A DNA stretch of 64,000 nt from Actinomyces slackii (GTDB lineage: Bacteria > Actinomycetota > Actinomycetes > Actinomycetales > Actinomycetaceae). The stretch covers positions 2,046,001-2,110,000 of the forward strand of contig NZ_LR134363.1 in the NCBI RefSeq assembly GCF_900637295.1, given 5' to 3'. Below, piece after piece: positions 34,764 through 42,169 of this stretch. The translations under genes were made by a program, and so were the position numbers. Each line of letters begins with the position of its first letter. Position 1 is the stretch's first letter. The notes under the pieces were generated by a model. The model had not been told where the DNA came from. It saw only the letters and a list, made by a program, of their open reading frames with translations, and ran no database searches.

Positions 34764-34859
34764 GTCGACCTGCTCACCGTGGAGGATGGACTCATCACGC
34801 AGGTGCGGCTCTTCACCCAGGACGGCCCTCTGGAGGACCGCTTCTGGGACGCCGGCTGA
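34764..34859 (+). pseudogene. C-terminal remnant of a SnoaL/NTF2-like gene
   Basis: Thirty-one codons directly after the TetR gene read VDLLTVEDGLITQVRLFTQD and end in EDRFWDAG and a stop. This resembles the last beta strands of a SnoaL-like domain. There is no start or N-terminal half, so it is a leftover of a deleted gene. The rest of the gap up to 35008 shows nothing I can support. Confidence 0.5.
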
Positions 34860-35008
34860 TCCTGCCGCGCCAGCACTGCACGGCTCGCGACCCCGGTGCG
34901 GCTCATGCGGGCTGAGGTTCCGTGATCCGCCCAGGCGGAGAACCGGCTTGATGAGGCGGACCAGCAATGCGGGACGGCGATTCGGTCCGGCCATGGCACG
35001 ATGGTCCC

Positions 35009-37063
35009 ATGAAGCAGTTCACCGGCGGCACCCGCGGTCTCCTGCCCGAGGCCAGCCCCTTCGCCGCCCCGTGGACGCTCGATCTGGGCCTGCCCGACTT
35101 CCTGGCCGTGGCGCACGAGGACATCGAGCCCGCCATCCGCGCGGGCATGGCCGCGCAACGGCAGGAGTGGGAGGCGGTTGCCACCGACCCGGCCGAGCCG
35201 ACCATCGCCAACACCGTCGAGGCCCTGGAGCGCTCCGGTGACCTGCTGGACCGCGCCCTGACCGTGCTGCACACCCTGACCTCGGCCACGCACTGCCCCG
35301 ATCTGGACGCCCTGGAGGAGGAGCTGGCCCCCGAGCTGGCCGCTCACCAGGACGCCTACGACCTGGATGAGCGCCTCTACCGGCGCTTCGTCGCCCTGGA
35401 CACCCTGGTGGCCGGTGCGGGCGCGGGCCGGGCCCGGGACGCCCAGGGGCGGGTCATCGACGCCGAGACCGCCCGGCTCATCCGTCTGGCGGTCGAGGAC
35501 TTCGAGTGCGACGGCGTGGCCCTCCACGGAGCGCAGGCTCAGCGGCTTCGGGAGATCAATGCCCGGATCACCGCCCTGGAGGCCCGCTTCTCCACCCTGG
35601 CCACCCAGGCCATGAACGCCGCGGGAGTCGCCAACGTCACGGCCACACCCGCCCTGGCCACCACCCGCCCCCATCGCGCTCGGCTCGATCTGCTCGAGCG
35701 CGCCATGTCGCGAGGGCTGGAGGGAGAGCACGACACCCGGGGCATCGTCGTCGAGCTGGCGCGGCTGCGGGCCGAGCGGGCCGACCTTCTGGGCTACCCC
35801 CACCACGCCGCCATCGTCGCCGCGGCCAGCGCCGCGGGCACCACCCAGGCCGTATCCCAGCTGCTGACCAGCCTGAGCGCCCCGGCCATGGCCAATGCCC
35901 GCGCCGAGGCCGAGGCCCTGTCCGCCCGCATGGCCGCCGACCCGCAGACCGAGCCGGGGGAGAGCTTCGGCCCGGCCGACTGGCCCCTCTACGAGGCGGC
36001 TGAGCGCAAGGAGCGCTTCGGCGTCGACGACGCGGTCCTGGCCCCCTACCTGGAGCTGTGGAGCGTCATCGAGCGGGGCGTCTTCCATGCCGCCACCAGC
36101 CTCTACGGCCTGACCTTCCATGAGCGCCCCGACCTGGCCGAGCGCATGTACGACCCCACCGTGCGGGTCTGGGAGGTGCACGACGCCGCGCCGCAAAGCG
36201 GGCCCGCACCCGTGCTGGGGATCTTCGTGGGCGACTACTACGCGCGGCCCGGAAAGAGCGGTGGGGCGTGGATGGACAGCCTGGTCGACCAGTCCCATCT
36301 GCTGGGGCGCCGGCCGGTGGTCATCAACTGCGCCAATATCGAGCGACCGCGCTCCGGACCCGCCCTGCTGACCTGGGATGAGGTCATCACCTGCTTCCAC
36401 GAGTTCGGCCACGCCCTGCACGCACTGCTGTCCGACACCCGATACCCCAGCACCTCGGGGACCGCCGTTCCCTGCGACGTCGTGGAGTTCCCCAGCCAGC
36501 TCAACGAGTCCTGGGCCCTCCACCCCCGGGTGCTGGCCACCTACGCCCGCCACGTCAAGACCGGTGAGGCGCTTCCGGCGGCCCTGGCCGAGCAGCTGCG
36601 CGGCCAGGGGGCCTTCGGCCAGGGCTACGCCACCACCGAGTACCTGGGGGCCGCCCTGCTCGACCAGGCCTGGCACACCCTGAGCCCCGATGAGGTGCCC
36701 GAGCCTGGGGACGTGGAGGACTTCGAGCGCCGGGCCCTCCAGGACGCGGGCATCGATGCCGCCCTCGTCCCGCCGCGCTACCGCTCCACCTACTTCGCCC
36801 ACGCCTTCTCGGGAGGATACGCGGCCGCCTACTACGCCTACATCTGGAGCGAGGTCATGGATGCCGACGCCACCCGGTGGCTGCGCACCGACGGCGCCGG
36901 TGCGCGAGGCGGCGACCTGGGCCTCAACCGCGCCGCCGGGCAGGCACTGCGCCGGGAGCTCCTCTCGCGCGGCGACTCCCGGCCCGCCCACACCTCCTAC
37001 CGCGCCTTGACCGGGCGCGACCCCAGCATCCAGCCACTCCTGGAGCGCCGCGGGCTGACCTGA
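35009..37063 (+). CDS. M3-family zinc metallopeptidase (peptidyl-dipeptidase Dcp / oligopeptidase A type)
   Basis: A 684-residue cytoplasmic thimet-type peptidase that cuts short peptides. The zinc site is HEFGHALHALLS (HEXXH, about residue 466), with the third ligand Glu in the following QLNESWA segment. The C-terminal YRSTYFAHAFSGGYAAAYYAYIWSEVMDAD is typical of the family. The ATG at 35009 is chosen because the conserved start (TRGLLPEASPFAAPWTLDLG) follows it, and CACGAT lies six bases before it as a possible -10 of a leaderless mRNA; an upstream ATG at 34967 is in frame. Confidence 0.93.
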   Translation: MKQFTGGTRGLLPEASPFAAPWTLDLGLPDFLAVAHEDIEPAIRAGMAAQRQEWEAVATDPAEPTIANTVEALERSGDLLDRALTVLHTLTSATHCPDLDALEEELAPELAAHQDAYDLDERLYRRFVALDTLVAGAGAGRARDAQGRVIDAETARLIRLAVEDFECDGVALHGAQAQRLREINARITALEARFSTLATQAMNAAGVANVTATPALATTRPHRARLDLLERAMSRGLEGEHDTRGIVVELARLRAERADLLGYPHHAAIVAAASAAGTTQAVSQLLTSLSAPAMANARAEAEALSARMAADPQTEPGESFGPADWPLYEAAERKERFGVDDAVLAPYLELWSVIERGVFHAATSLYGLTFHERPDLAERMYDPTVRVWEVHDAAPQSGPAPVLGIFVGDYYARPGKSGGAWMDSLVDQSHLLGRRPVVINCANIERPRSGPALLTWDEVITCFHEFGHALHALLSDTRYPSTSGTAVPCDVVEFPSQLNESWALHPRVLATYARHVKTGEALPAALAEQLRGQGAFGQGYATTEYLGAALLDQAWHTLSPDEVPEPGDVEDFERRALQDAGIDAALVPPRYRSTYFAHAFSGGYAAAYYAYIWSEVMDADATRWLRTDGAGARGGDLGLNRAAGQALRRELLSRGDSRPAHTSYRALTGRDPSIQPLLERRGLT

Positions 37064-37102
37064 GCCCGCAGCAGCACCCACCCCGACCGGAAGGAACACA
37101 CC

Positions 37103-38197
37103 ATGGCACGCGTCACCATCGTCGGCGGCGGCTACGGCGGCATCACGGCCGCCAAGGCGCTCGACGACGTCGCCGAGGTCACCCTCGTCGAGCAGAAGGA
37201 CACCTTCGTCAACCACGCCGCCGCCCTGCGCGCCGCCGTGGATCGCGAATGGGCCGAGAAGATCTTCATCCCCTACGACCGCCTGCTGACCAGGGGCCGC
37301 GTCGTCCACGGCACCGCGCTGACGGTGCGCGGCACCACCGTGGAGGTCTCGGGCGCCGGGGCCATCGAGGCCGACTACCTGATCCTGGCCACCGGCACCA
37401 ACTACCCCTTCCCGGCCAAGCACATGGAGTCCTCCTCGGTGATCGCCAAGGCCCGCATCGAGCGCATGCGCACCAATCTGGAGCAGGCCGGGCGCGTGCT
37501 GATCGTGGGCGCGGGCGCCGTGGGCATCGAGATGGCCGGGGAGATCACCTCCGCCTTCCCCAGCATCGAGGTCACCCTGCTGGAGCAGGCCGAGCAGATC
37601 CTCCCCGAGAGCGACGTCAAGCAGGAGCTGCGCGAGTCCGTGTCATCCCAGCTGATCGAGCGCGGCGTGGAGATCATCACCGGCGACAAGCTCAGCTACC
37701 TGCCCCCGGTGGATGTGGGCGTGCTCGCCCCCTTCCGGGTCGAGACCAAGGGCGGGCGCCGCATCGAGGCCGATATGTGGATGCGCGCCTATGGATCGGC
37801 CGCGGCCACCGGCTTCCTGGGGGCCGACTACGACGAGATCCGCCACTACAACGGGACGATCCGGGTTGATGAGCAGCTGCGCGTCATCGACCACCCCGGC
37901 GTGTGGGCCATCGGGGACATCACCGATGTGCGCGAGTCCAAGCGGGCCGACGTCGCTCGCGCCCACGCCAAGGTCGTGGCCGCCAACATCGCCGACCTCA
38001 TCGCCGGCCGGGAGCCGTCGGCCACCTACACCCCCGGCGCCGAGCTGCTGCTCCTGCCCCTGGGGCCCGAGGGCGGGGCGTCCCAGATCCTGCGCGACGG
38101 CGTGCGCGTGGTGGTCGGCCCTAAGGAGACCAGCCGCATCAAGGGGGAGGACCTCTTCCTCGGCTTCGTGCGCGAGGCCCTGGGCGTGGCCGAGTGA
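37103..38197 (+). CDS. FAD/NAD(P)-dependent oxidoreductase (AIF/FSP1-like, NDH-2-related)
   Basis: A 364-residue two-dinucleotide-domain flavoprotein. It has the N-terminal FAD motif VTIVGGGYGGITAAKAL, an NAD(P)H motif VLIVGAGAVGIEMAGEI and the second FAD motif GVWAIGDITDV. It lacks redox Cys pairs. The layout is that of AIFM2/FSP1 and type II NADH dehydrogenases, which reduce quinones or other acceptors; a membrane-anchoring C-terminus is not obvious. AAGGAA sits before the ATG. It follows the M3 peptidase gene by 39 bases and may be cotranscribed. Confidence 0.82.
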   Translation: MARVTIVGGGYGGITAAKALDDVAEVTLVEQKDTFVNHAAALRAAVDREWAEKIFIPYDRLLTRGRVVHGTALTVRGTTVEVSGAGAIEADYLILATGTNYPFPAKHMESSSVIAKARIERMRTNLEQAGRVLIVGAGAVGIEMAGEITSAFPSIEVTLLEQAEQILPESDVKQELRESVSSQLIERGVEIITGDKLSYLPPVDVGVLAPFRVETKGGRRIEADMWMRAYGSAAATGFLGADYDEIRHYNGTIRVDEQLRVIDHPGVWAIGDITDVRESKRADVARAHAKVVAANIADLIAGREPSATYTPGAELLLLPLGPEGGASQILRDGVRVVVGPKETSRIKGEDLFLGFVREALGVAE

Positions 38198-38320
38198 TCC
38201 ACCCGACCCACTATGCCCGGGCTCGGCCAGGGGCCGGGGCGAGGAGTGCTTCTCCCGCCCTGGCCACCGCCTGCGCCCGGGCAGTGCACTGTTGGGCGGG
38301 TAGCAGGTAATGTATCCCAC

Positions 38321-38653
38321 ATGACGAACGACCCGCGGTCCGCGCTCAACCGACTCATCGCCGCATTCGAGGCGCATCTGGACGCCGCCGCCACCGGTGA
38401 CGAGGACTCGCCGGCCGTTGTCGCCGCTGAGAATGTCCTCCAGGACGCCTTCTTCACCTATGACGACTCGCTGTTCACCGCCTACGGCATCGAGCTGCCC
38501 TTCGAGGCCTTCGATGGCGAGGGGGACGAGGACGTCGATGACGATGACTATGACGATGAGGACGAGTACGACGAGGACGAGGATGACGACGACGATTTCG
38601 ATGAGGACGACATCGAGGACGTCGACGATGAGGACGAGGACTACGTTCGCTGA
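38321..38653 (+). CDS. small acidic protein with Asp/Glu-rich tail (actinobacterial primosomal-like family)
   Basis: A 110-residue protein whose N-terminal 65 residues are helical (DPRSALNRLIAAFEAHLDAA, AAENVLQDAFFTYDDSLF) and whose last 45 residues are almost only Asp and Glu with a few Tyr. Related short acidic proteins in actinobacteria are sometimes annotated as primosomal or DNA-primase proteins without experimental support. I do not assign a function. TAATGT lies seven bases before the ATG, with no ribosome site, so the mRNA is probably leaderless. Confidence 0.75.
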   Translation: MTNDPRSALNRLIAAFEAHLDAAATGDEDSPAVVAAENVLQDAFFTYDDSLFTAYGIELPFEAFDGEGDEDVDDDDYDDEDEYDEDEDDDDDFDEDDIEDVDDEDEDYVR

Positions 38654-38699
38654 GCCCGTTTTCTGAGCCCCGTTTTCCGAGCGAGACGCCGACGGGCTC
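38652..38699. terminator. weak bidirectional hairpin
   Basis: GAGCCCGT (38652-38659) pairs with ACGGGCTC (38692-38699) between the convergent acidic-protein and aldo/keto-reductase genes. The loop is long (32 bases), so this is a modest candidate. Confidence 0.4.
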
Positions 38700-39680
38700 T
38701 CAGAAGCGCTCGGGGTAGCCCAGGGCCGGGGCGGTGACCTCGTCCAGCGCATGACGGATCTGGACGGGCAGGCGCAGGTCCTCGGCGGCCAGGGCGCCCT
38801 GGAGCTGGGCGGCGGTGCGCGCCCCCACAATGGTCGAGGTGACGCCCGGGGCATCGCGCGCCCAGGACAGGGCCACCTCGACCGGCTTGCGGTCCAGGCC
38901 CGCGGCGGCTGTGGCCACGGCCTCGGCGACCCCATGATGCGCCTGGCCCAGGTAGGGGGACACGTAGGAGCGCAGGTGCGGGGAGGCGGCCCGCGAGTCG
39001 GGGGGAGTGGAGGAGCGGTACTTGCCGGTCAGGACGCCTCGCCCCAGGGGCGCGTAGCCGATGACCCCGAAGCCCAGCGCGCCGGCGGCGGGAAGCAGCT
39101 CGCGCTCCACACCGCGCGAGAGCAGGGAGTGCTCCACCTCGACGGCGGCCAGGCCCGGTCCCTGGGAGCCGGAGCCCAGCAGATCGGAGACATGGACGCT
39201 CACCCAGGCGGGGTGGTTGGACAGGCCCACGTAGCGGGTGCGGCCCGAGGCCACTGCCATGCGCAGGGCGTGGGTGGTCTCCTCCAGGGGGGTGGTGGGG
39301 TCGGGGACCTGGACCAGCCAGAGATCCAGGTGGTCGGTCCCCAGGCGCGCCAGCGTGGTGTCCAAGGTGTCCAGGAGGGTTCCGCGTGAGGCGTCGGCCA
39401 CGCTGGGGCGCTCGCCGGTGCGCCAGGTGCGCACGCCAGCCTTGGAGACCAGGACGATGTCCTGGCGGTGGACGTGCTCGCGCAGGAGGGTTCCGATGAC
39501 CTCCTCGCTGGCGCCCTCGCAGTAGGACGCGGCCGTGTCCAGGAGTGTGCCACCGGCGTCGAGGAAGACATCGAGCTGCTCCCTGGCCTCGACCTCATCG
39601 GTGTCCCGGCCCCAGGTCATGGTGCCCAGGCCCACTGAGGACACGCGCATTCCGGTGCGGCCGAGTCTCCTGTGCTCCAT
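38700..39680 (-). CDS. aldo/keto reductase
   Basis: A 326-residue TIM-barrel NADPH-dependent oxidoreductase. It carries VSSVGLGTMTWG, the catalytic Asp/Tyr region LLDTAASYCEG, the Lys in VLVSKAG, RYVGLSNHPAW and GYAPLGRGVLTGKY. The substrate class (carbonyl or sugar aldehyde) is not predictable. On the minus strand TACGGT lies seven bases before the ATG, and no ribosome site is present, so it is probably leaderless. Confidence 0.9.
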   Translation of the reverse strand: MEHRRLGRTGMRVSSVGLGTMTWGRDTDEVEAREQLDVFLDAGGTLLDTAASYCEGASEEVIGTLLREHVHRQDIVLVSKAGVRTWRTGERPSVADASRGTLLDTLDTTLARLGTDHLDLWLVQVPDPTTPLEETTHALRMAVASGRTRYVGLSNHPAWVSVHVSDLLGSGSQGPGLAAVEVEHSLLSRGVERELLPAAGALGFGVIGYAPLGRGVLTGKYRSSTPPDSRAASPHLRSYVSPYLGQAHHGVAEAVATAAAGLDRKPVEVALSWARDAPGVTSTIVGARTAAQLQGALAAEDLRLPVQIRHALDEVTAPALGYPERF

Positions 39681-39724
39681 AGTGCTAACCGTAATGCGTC
39701 CCTGACCGGAACCTGAACACGGGC

Positions 39725-39761
39725 GCCGGGCCCGGGCGGCCTGCTGCCGCCGGGGCCCGGC
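39725..39761 (-). terminator. strong hairpin terminator of the tsuAB operon
   Basis: A 16-bp stem with one mismatch (39725-39740 with 39746-39761, loop CTGCT) lies 25 bases downstream of the tsuB stop codon. Confidence 0.75.
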
Positions 39762-39785
39762 CCATGGCTCCCGGGCGGAAGGCCG

Positions 39786-40007
39786 CTACTTGCGGACGGT
39801 GATGGACCAGGCCGCCTCGCCGGTGCGCTCGAACTCGGTGACGGTGTACCCGTTGTCGGCGGCCCAGGCGGGCAGGGACTGGGTGCCCTGGGTGCAGTCG
39901 AAGCCGATGACGAGCTCGTCACCGGGATCGAGATCGGCCATGGCCTCCTCGGCCTCCATGACGGGGAAGGGGCAGACCAGGCCGGTGGTCTCCAGAACAG
40001 TGCGCAT
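39786..40007 (-). CDS. tsuB: TusA-like sulfur-carrier protein TsuB (YeeD family)
   Basis: A 73-residue protein with the TusA fold. The catalytic Cys sits in the N-terminal CPFPVMEAEEAM motif (CPxP). TsuB proteins act with the membrane protein TsuA in thiosulfate uptake. It follows the tsuA-like gene by 28 bases on the same strand. AAGGAGG precedes the ATG at 40007 by about 5 bases. A strong terminator follows. Relatives also function as general sulfur carriers, but the partner gene favours the uptake role. Confidence 0.85.
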   Translation of the reverse strand: MRTVLETTGLVCPFPVMEAEEAMADLDPGDELVIGFDCTQGTQSLPAWAADNGYTVTEFERTGEAAWSITVRK

Positions 40008-40035
40008 GATGCCTCCTTGGGGTTGGTGATGGGTC

Positions 40036-41151
40036 TTAGGCGCCGGCGGTGACGGGCTCGGCGGAATCCGGGGCGGTCTCAGCGCTGGCGGCCTGGCGCG
40101 CGGCGGCGCGCTCGGCGGCACGGCGCTGGCGGGGGCGGATGAGCAGCACCCAGGCAGCCGCCCCGACTCCCAGGATCTGGAAGACCAGGGCCACCCAGCC
40201 CTGCCAGGACAGCAGGGAGGTCTGGACCAGGGCGTTGCCGATCGAGCAGCCCCCGGCCCAGGCGGCGCCGACGCCCATGAGGAGGCCGCCGCCGATGGAG
40301 CGCTGGATGACCTGAGCGCTGGGCACCCGCACCCGGAACTCCCCGGAGGCCTTGGCGGCGATGTAGGAGCCCAGCACGATGCCCAGGATCAGCAGGACGC
40401 CCCAGTCGAAGCGGGAGGCGTCCCCGGTGACGATGCCGCCCACCAGGTTGGCCGAGGGGGCGGTGATGCCCAGGCCGTCCTCGCGCCCCGTGGCCCAGGA
40501 GGCGGGCCAGGCGATGATGGCGATCGCGCCGACCAGCGCGCCGGTGACAAGCGGGTTCCACTGCCTCTCCAGGAGCAGGTGGGCCAGGCCACGGCGCTGG
40601 GCCGGCAGCTGGACGGGGGCGCTGCGGGCGCGGGAGGCCACCACGTGGCGGTGGACGAGCAGGGCGGTCGCTCCCGCCAGGATGATCACTCCCGCCCACT
40701 CGGGGATGCCGATGCTGGCGGGGATGGTGGTCAGGCCGGTGGTCCACGCTCCCTTGACCCAGTCGGTGACGGGGGCCAGGATGCCGCCTCGCGCCGCGGC
40801 GGCGCTCAGGACGTAGGCCACCAGGGCGAACCAGGAGCCCACCAGGCCCTCGCCGGCGCGGTAGTAGGTGCCGGTCGCGCAGCCCCCGGCCAGGACGATG
40901 CCCACTCCGAAGATGAAGGAGCCCACGACGGTGGCCACGACGGAGAACTGGGGGATCTCGGGGGAGATGGCGCCCGCGCCGGTCAGGGCGGCCACGCCGA
41001 TGGCCTGGACGGCCACGGCCACGAGGAAGGCGGTGAACCAGCGCCCGGAGCGCGAGACCCACAGGTCTCTGAAGGCACCGGTGATGCAGAAGCGGCCGCG
41101 CTGGAGGATGAAGCCGAGGGCGGCGCCCACGGCGAGTCCGGTGATGATCAT
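40036..41151 (-). CDS. tsuA: TsuA-like thiosulfate transporter (YeeE/YedE family)
   Basis: A 371-residue membrane protein with about nine or more hydrophobic segments. The conserved cysteines of the thiosulfate path are all present: GRFCITGAFRD near the N-terminus, GGCATGTYYRAGEG in the middle and GGCSIGNAL near the end. YeeE proteins pass thiosulfate through the membrane by transient Cys-SH hydrogen bonds. It heads a two-gene operon with tsuB. Its long 5' leader (about 360 bases) encodes a Cys-rich peptide that may sense cysteine supply. Confidence 0.88.
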   Translation of the reverse strand: MIITGLAVGAALGFILQRGRFCITGAFRDLWVSRSGRWFTAFLVAVAVQAIGVAALTGAGAISPEIPQFSVVATVVGSFIFGVGIVLAGGCATGTYYRAGEGLVGSWFALVAYVLSAAAARGGILAPVTDWVKGAWTTGLTTIPASIGIPEWAGVIILAGATALLVHRHVVASRARSAPVQLPAQRRGLAHLLLERQWNPLVTGALVGAIAIIAWPASWATGREDGLGITAPSANLVGGIVTGDASRFDWGVLLILGIVLGSYIAAKASGEFRVRVPSAQVIQRSIGGGLLMGVGAAWAGGCSIGNALVQTSLLSWQGWVALVFQILGVGAAAWVLLIRPRQRRAAERAAARQAASAETAPDSAEPVTAGA

Positions 41152-41375
41152 GGTTGTGTGTCCTTGGGTCGGGCCGCGGTCGTGCGGGCGGCCGGTGGAC
41201 CGGAGGAGCGCGCGCCGTCCCCTGAGCCGGACGCGGGGCGTCCACGGCGGGCTCAGAGGGTGCGCAGGGATATGACGGTTCCTCCGGATGATGTGTGGAG
41301 GCCTGGTCGGAGGTGGTCAGCCGGGCACCGCCGTGGTGCGGGCGACCGGAGAGGGCGGTGTGCCTGTCACCCGCC

Positions 41376-41459
41376 TCAGGGCATCCGGACCAGGCAGCGC
41401 ATACAACACATGCCGCCGCGCTGAGCGGTGCGGATGGTGCGTGCCTGGTGGGCGCTCAT
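41376..41459 (-). CDS. Cys-rich leader peptide upstream of tsuA (putative cysteine-responsive attenuator)
   Basis: A 27-codon ORF from ATG at 41459 to TGA, with a weak GGAAG about eight bases before the start. The peptide contains MCCMRC near its C-terminal end: three Cys within five codons. An internal ATG at 41411 would give an 11-residue version beginning at that motif. Poly-Cys short ORFs control sulfur-assimilation operons in mycobacteria by ribosome stalling when charged tRNA-Cys is low; the position ahead of a thiosulfate uptake operon suggests the same here. It does not look like a structural protein. Confidence 0.6.
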   Translation of the reverse strand: MSAHQARTIRTAQRGGMCCMRCLVRMP

Positions 41460-41518
41460 GAGGGTCGCTTCCGAGTCGGTGACAGTGCTGCGACGCGCAG
41501 GGCCTGCGCGGCACCGGG

Positions 41519-41547
41519 ACCCTATGCGCATCCGCCCCTCGGGGCAA
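41519..41547 (-). promoter_or_regulatory. promoter of the tsuAB leader transcript
   Basis: On the minus strand TTGCCC (41547-41542), a 17-base spacer and TAGGGT (41524-41519) would start transcription near 41512, about 50 bases before the leader ORF. Confidence 0.55.
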
Positions 41548-41593
41548 GTTAGGGCAAGACCGTCTCTTGTGCCGAGACCCTCACCCTGGCCGA

Positions 41594-41621
41594 CGGCGGG
41601 CCGTCAGGAGCTGGGCCAGGC
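41594..41621. repeat. 28-bp direct repeat, left copy (duplicated 3' end of recB-like gene)
   Basis: Identical over 28 bases to 42183-42210. On the minus strand it encodes AQLLTARR followed by a stop at 41581-41583, like the end of the recB-like gene. Similarity extends imperfectly to about 50 bases. Confidence 0.85.
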
Positions 41622-41635
41622 AGTCGTCGGAGTGC

Positions 41636-41878
41636 TCAGGGAAGCAGGTCCCAGAACTGCCTGCGCGCGGGCATCGCATGAATGATCAGTTCATCCCCGC
41701 CTTCAAAGATGAGGACGACTGTTTCCAGGAGTCGTGCCTGTGTGTCGAACCCGAGGCGCAACTCCCTGTGCGGCCACTCCTCGTCTTCCAACGGCTCGAT
41801 CCACTGTGACCAGTAGGCGGCATGGGTCGCGTCCTCCGCATCGATTCCGTGCTTGAGAGCGCTGTGGTGGACTTTCAT
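41636..41878 (-). CDS. BrnT-like / small RNase-type toxin candidate
   Basis: An 80-residue protein whose pattern (HHSALKHGIDAEDATHA near the start, RELRLGFDTQARLLETVV and IIHAMPARRQFWDLL near the end) resembles the BrnT-type RelE-fold toxins found with ribbon-helix-helix antitoxins. Its start overlaps the stop of the antitoxin gene (ATGA, 41875-41878). The antitoxin-first order is opposite to the classical brnTA operon, so it may be a separate branch. Function is inferred from pairing and size. Confidence 0.65.
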   Translation of the reverse strand: MKVHHSALKHGIDAEDATHAAYWSQWIEPLEDEEWPHRELRLGFDTQARLLETVVLIFEGGDELIIHAMPARRQFWDLLP

Positions 41879-42108
41879 GCAGCGAAGGCACTCAGCGCTT
41901 GGCGGATTGCCTCAGAGCGCGAGATGTGCTGGCGGTCGGCCGCTGCGTCCAGGGCGGCGATCTCCTCGGCTGTCAACCGCACGGCGATCACCTGCATGGG
42001 CTGGGCCCCACGTCCTGGGCGCCCTCTCCCACGCTTCTTCAACTCCTCGACGTCATAGCCGGCCTCTGCCTCAGCCACCCATTGCGCGATCTGCTCTTCG
42101 GACACCAT
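41875..42108 (-). CDS. ribbon-helix-helix antitoxin
   Basis: A 77-residue protein with a C-terminal RHH/CopG domain (MQVIAVRLTAEEIAALDAAADRQHISRSEAIRQAL) and a basic linker GRGRPGRG. It should bind DNA as a dimer and neutralise the toxin encoded next. The ATG at 42108 is chosen because TACGAT lies six bases before it and no ribosome site exists, typical of a leaderless start; a longer frame to 42147 is open. The 11-bp palindrome TCGTATAACGA (42116-42126) overlaps the -10 box and may be its operator. Confidence 0.75.
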   Translation of the reverse strand: MVSEEQIAQWVAEAEAGYDVEELKKRGRGRPGRGAQPMQVIAVRLTAEEIAALDAAADRQHISRSEAIRQALSAFAA

Positions 42109-42115
42109 GCCATTA

Positions 42116-42126
42116 TCGTATAACGA
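42116..42126. promoter_or_regulatory. palindrome over the antitoxin promoter
   Basis: TCGT-ATA-ACGA overlaps the -10 box TACGAT of the toxin-antitoxin operon. Autoregulation by the RHH antitoxin is the likely use. Confidence 0.5.
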
Positions 42127-42169
42127 AAATTCATTGATGGCGATCATTCTTGGGGCTGTCCGGCAACTC

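Larger units (their letters stand above)
41152..41635. other. leader region of tsuAB plus toxin-side spacer
   Basis: Contains a promoter (41519-41547, leftward), a Cys-rich leader ORF (41376-41459), an imperfect hairpin directly after it (about 41341-41378) and a second structured segment nearer tsuA (41222-41256; CTGAGCC with GGCTCAG around GGACG/CGTCC). The right end (41581-41621) is a copy of the 3' end of the recB-like gene. Confidence 0.6.

Noticed and set aside
39786-40121. Longer start for tsuB at 40121
   Set aside because: The added 38 residues are Pro-rich and would overlap the tsuA end; AAGGAGG points to 40007.
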